Positions 6,334 through 6,508 of a stretch of 6,508 nt of DNA are shown here, piece after piece. Position 1 is the first letter of the stretch. The number at the start of each line of letters is the position of its first letter. The stretch spans positions 1 through 6,508 of the forward strand of contig JBAYES010000081.1 of NCBI GenBank assembly GCA_041667545.1, in the 5' to 3' direction. Source of the DNA: SLID01 sp041667545. Its GTDB lineage: Bacteria; Omnitrophota; Gorgyraeia; Tantalellales; Tantalellaceae. A program made the position numbers and the translations under genes. Below the pieces are notes generated by a model, which was given only the letters and a program-made list of their open reading frames with translations, ran no database searches and was not told the origin of the DNA.

Positions 6334-6362
6334 GTAATACCCGTGGCTTTGGTGAAAGTCAA
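6334..6362 (-). promoter_or_regulatory. Sigma70-like promoter of the exported-protein gene
   Basis: Read on the minus strand, TTGACT (6357-6362) and TATTAC (6334-6339) are separated by exactly 17 bases. The -35 matches five of six consensus positions and the -10 four. A start near 6327 gives a leader of about 30 bases that contains the AAGGAG ribosome binding site, so the geometry fits the gene below it. Confidence 0.55.
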
Positions 6363-6501
6363 GTTTGATGTAAGAGTACAGCCACAACGATACAAGGGGC
6401 TGGTGTTCCCGGAGAGGGCGTTGGACGACCGAGCGATAAAATGAAAAGACCTACCCACAAAGTCGGGTTACAATGTACGAAAAACTCTGGAGGTGGTCAA
6501 A
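6363..6501. other. Divergent intergenic region
   Basis: This stretch separates the minus-strand exported-protein promoter from the plus-strand gene beginning at 6502. It is richer in G than the flanks around 6396-6435 and can form small alternative hairpins: CCC (6408-6410) can pair with either GGG at 6396-6398 or GGG at 6416-6418. No known riboswitch or RNA gene is recognised. Confidence 0.3.
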
Positions 6502-6508
6502 ATGGAAA
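6502..6508 (+). CDS. Start of a gene running off the window
   Basis: An ATG at 6502 follows a strong ribosome binding site, GGAGGT (6489-6494), at seven bases' spacing. Only Met-Glu and one further base are visible, so nothing can be said about the product. A stop codon in the same frame at 6442 rules out a much longer upstream start. TACAAT (6469-6474) resembles a -10 box but has no convincing -35 partner. Confidence 0.5.

Noticed and set aside
6391..6440. Resemblance to a fluoride riboswitch (GGTGTTC next to G- and C-runs)
   Set aside because: Only the short GGTGTTC block matches; the expected second stem and pseudoknot pairing cannot be drawn.
6297..6458. N-terminal extension of the minus-strand exported protein
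   Set aside because: It would place the signal peptide in the middle of the protein and translate through the promoter and ribosome binding site. The ATG at 6296 is clearly better.

Overview
The window looks like chromosomal DNA from an uncultured or little-studied Gram-negative-type bacterium. Base composition is moderate by eye, codon use is rich in ATA and AGG, and genes are packed with short overlaps and AAGGAG-type ribosome binding sites. Candidate phylum Omnitrophota is a guess from general style only. No rRNA, tRNA, transposase or CRISPR array is visible.

Left part (1-1850). A leader of about 290 bases carries the end of a probable dispersed repeat, a terminator-like hairpin and a sigma70-like promoter. 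It is followed by two overlapping genes: a small SRPBCC/START-fold protein (293-739), and a 372-residue protein that matches the cyanobacterial fatty-aldehyde-forming acyl-ACP reductase family (732-1850), with both the NADPH loop and the catalytic cysteine preserved. The inferred joint role is a lipid or aldehyde step. The usual cyanobacterial partner, aldehyde-deformylating oxygenase, is absent from the window.

Middle part (1995-5847). Four same-strand genes read as a multi-step phosphorelay. They are a membrane sensor kinase with about eight TM segments, GAF, HisKA and HATPase (1995-4217); a single-domain receiver (4207-4587); a 160-residue all-helical protein with a histidine-kinase-like H-box but no ATPase domain (4628-5110); and a receiver fused to a degenerate second receiver (5125-5847). 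This order parallels kinase, Spo0F, Spo0B and a final receiver. None of the four has a recognisable DNA-binding or enzymatic output domain, so the output must lie elsewhere or work by protein contact.

Right part (5848-6508). A convergent gene on the minus strand (5910-6296) encodes a small exported protein of unknown function, with its own good promoter and ribosome binding site. A further plus-strand gene appears to begin at 6502, behind a strong ribosome binding site, and runs off the window.
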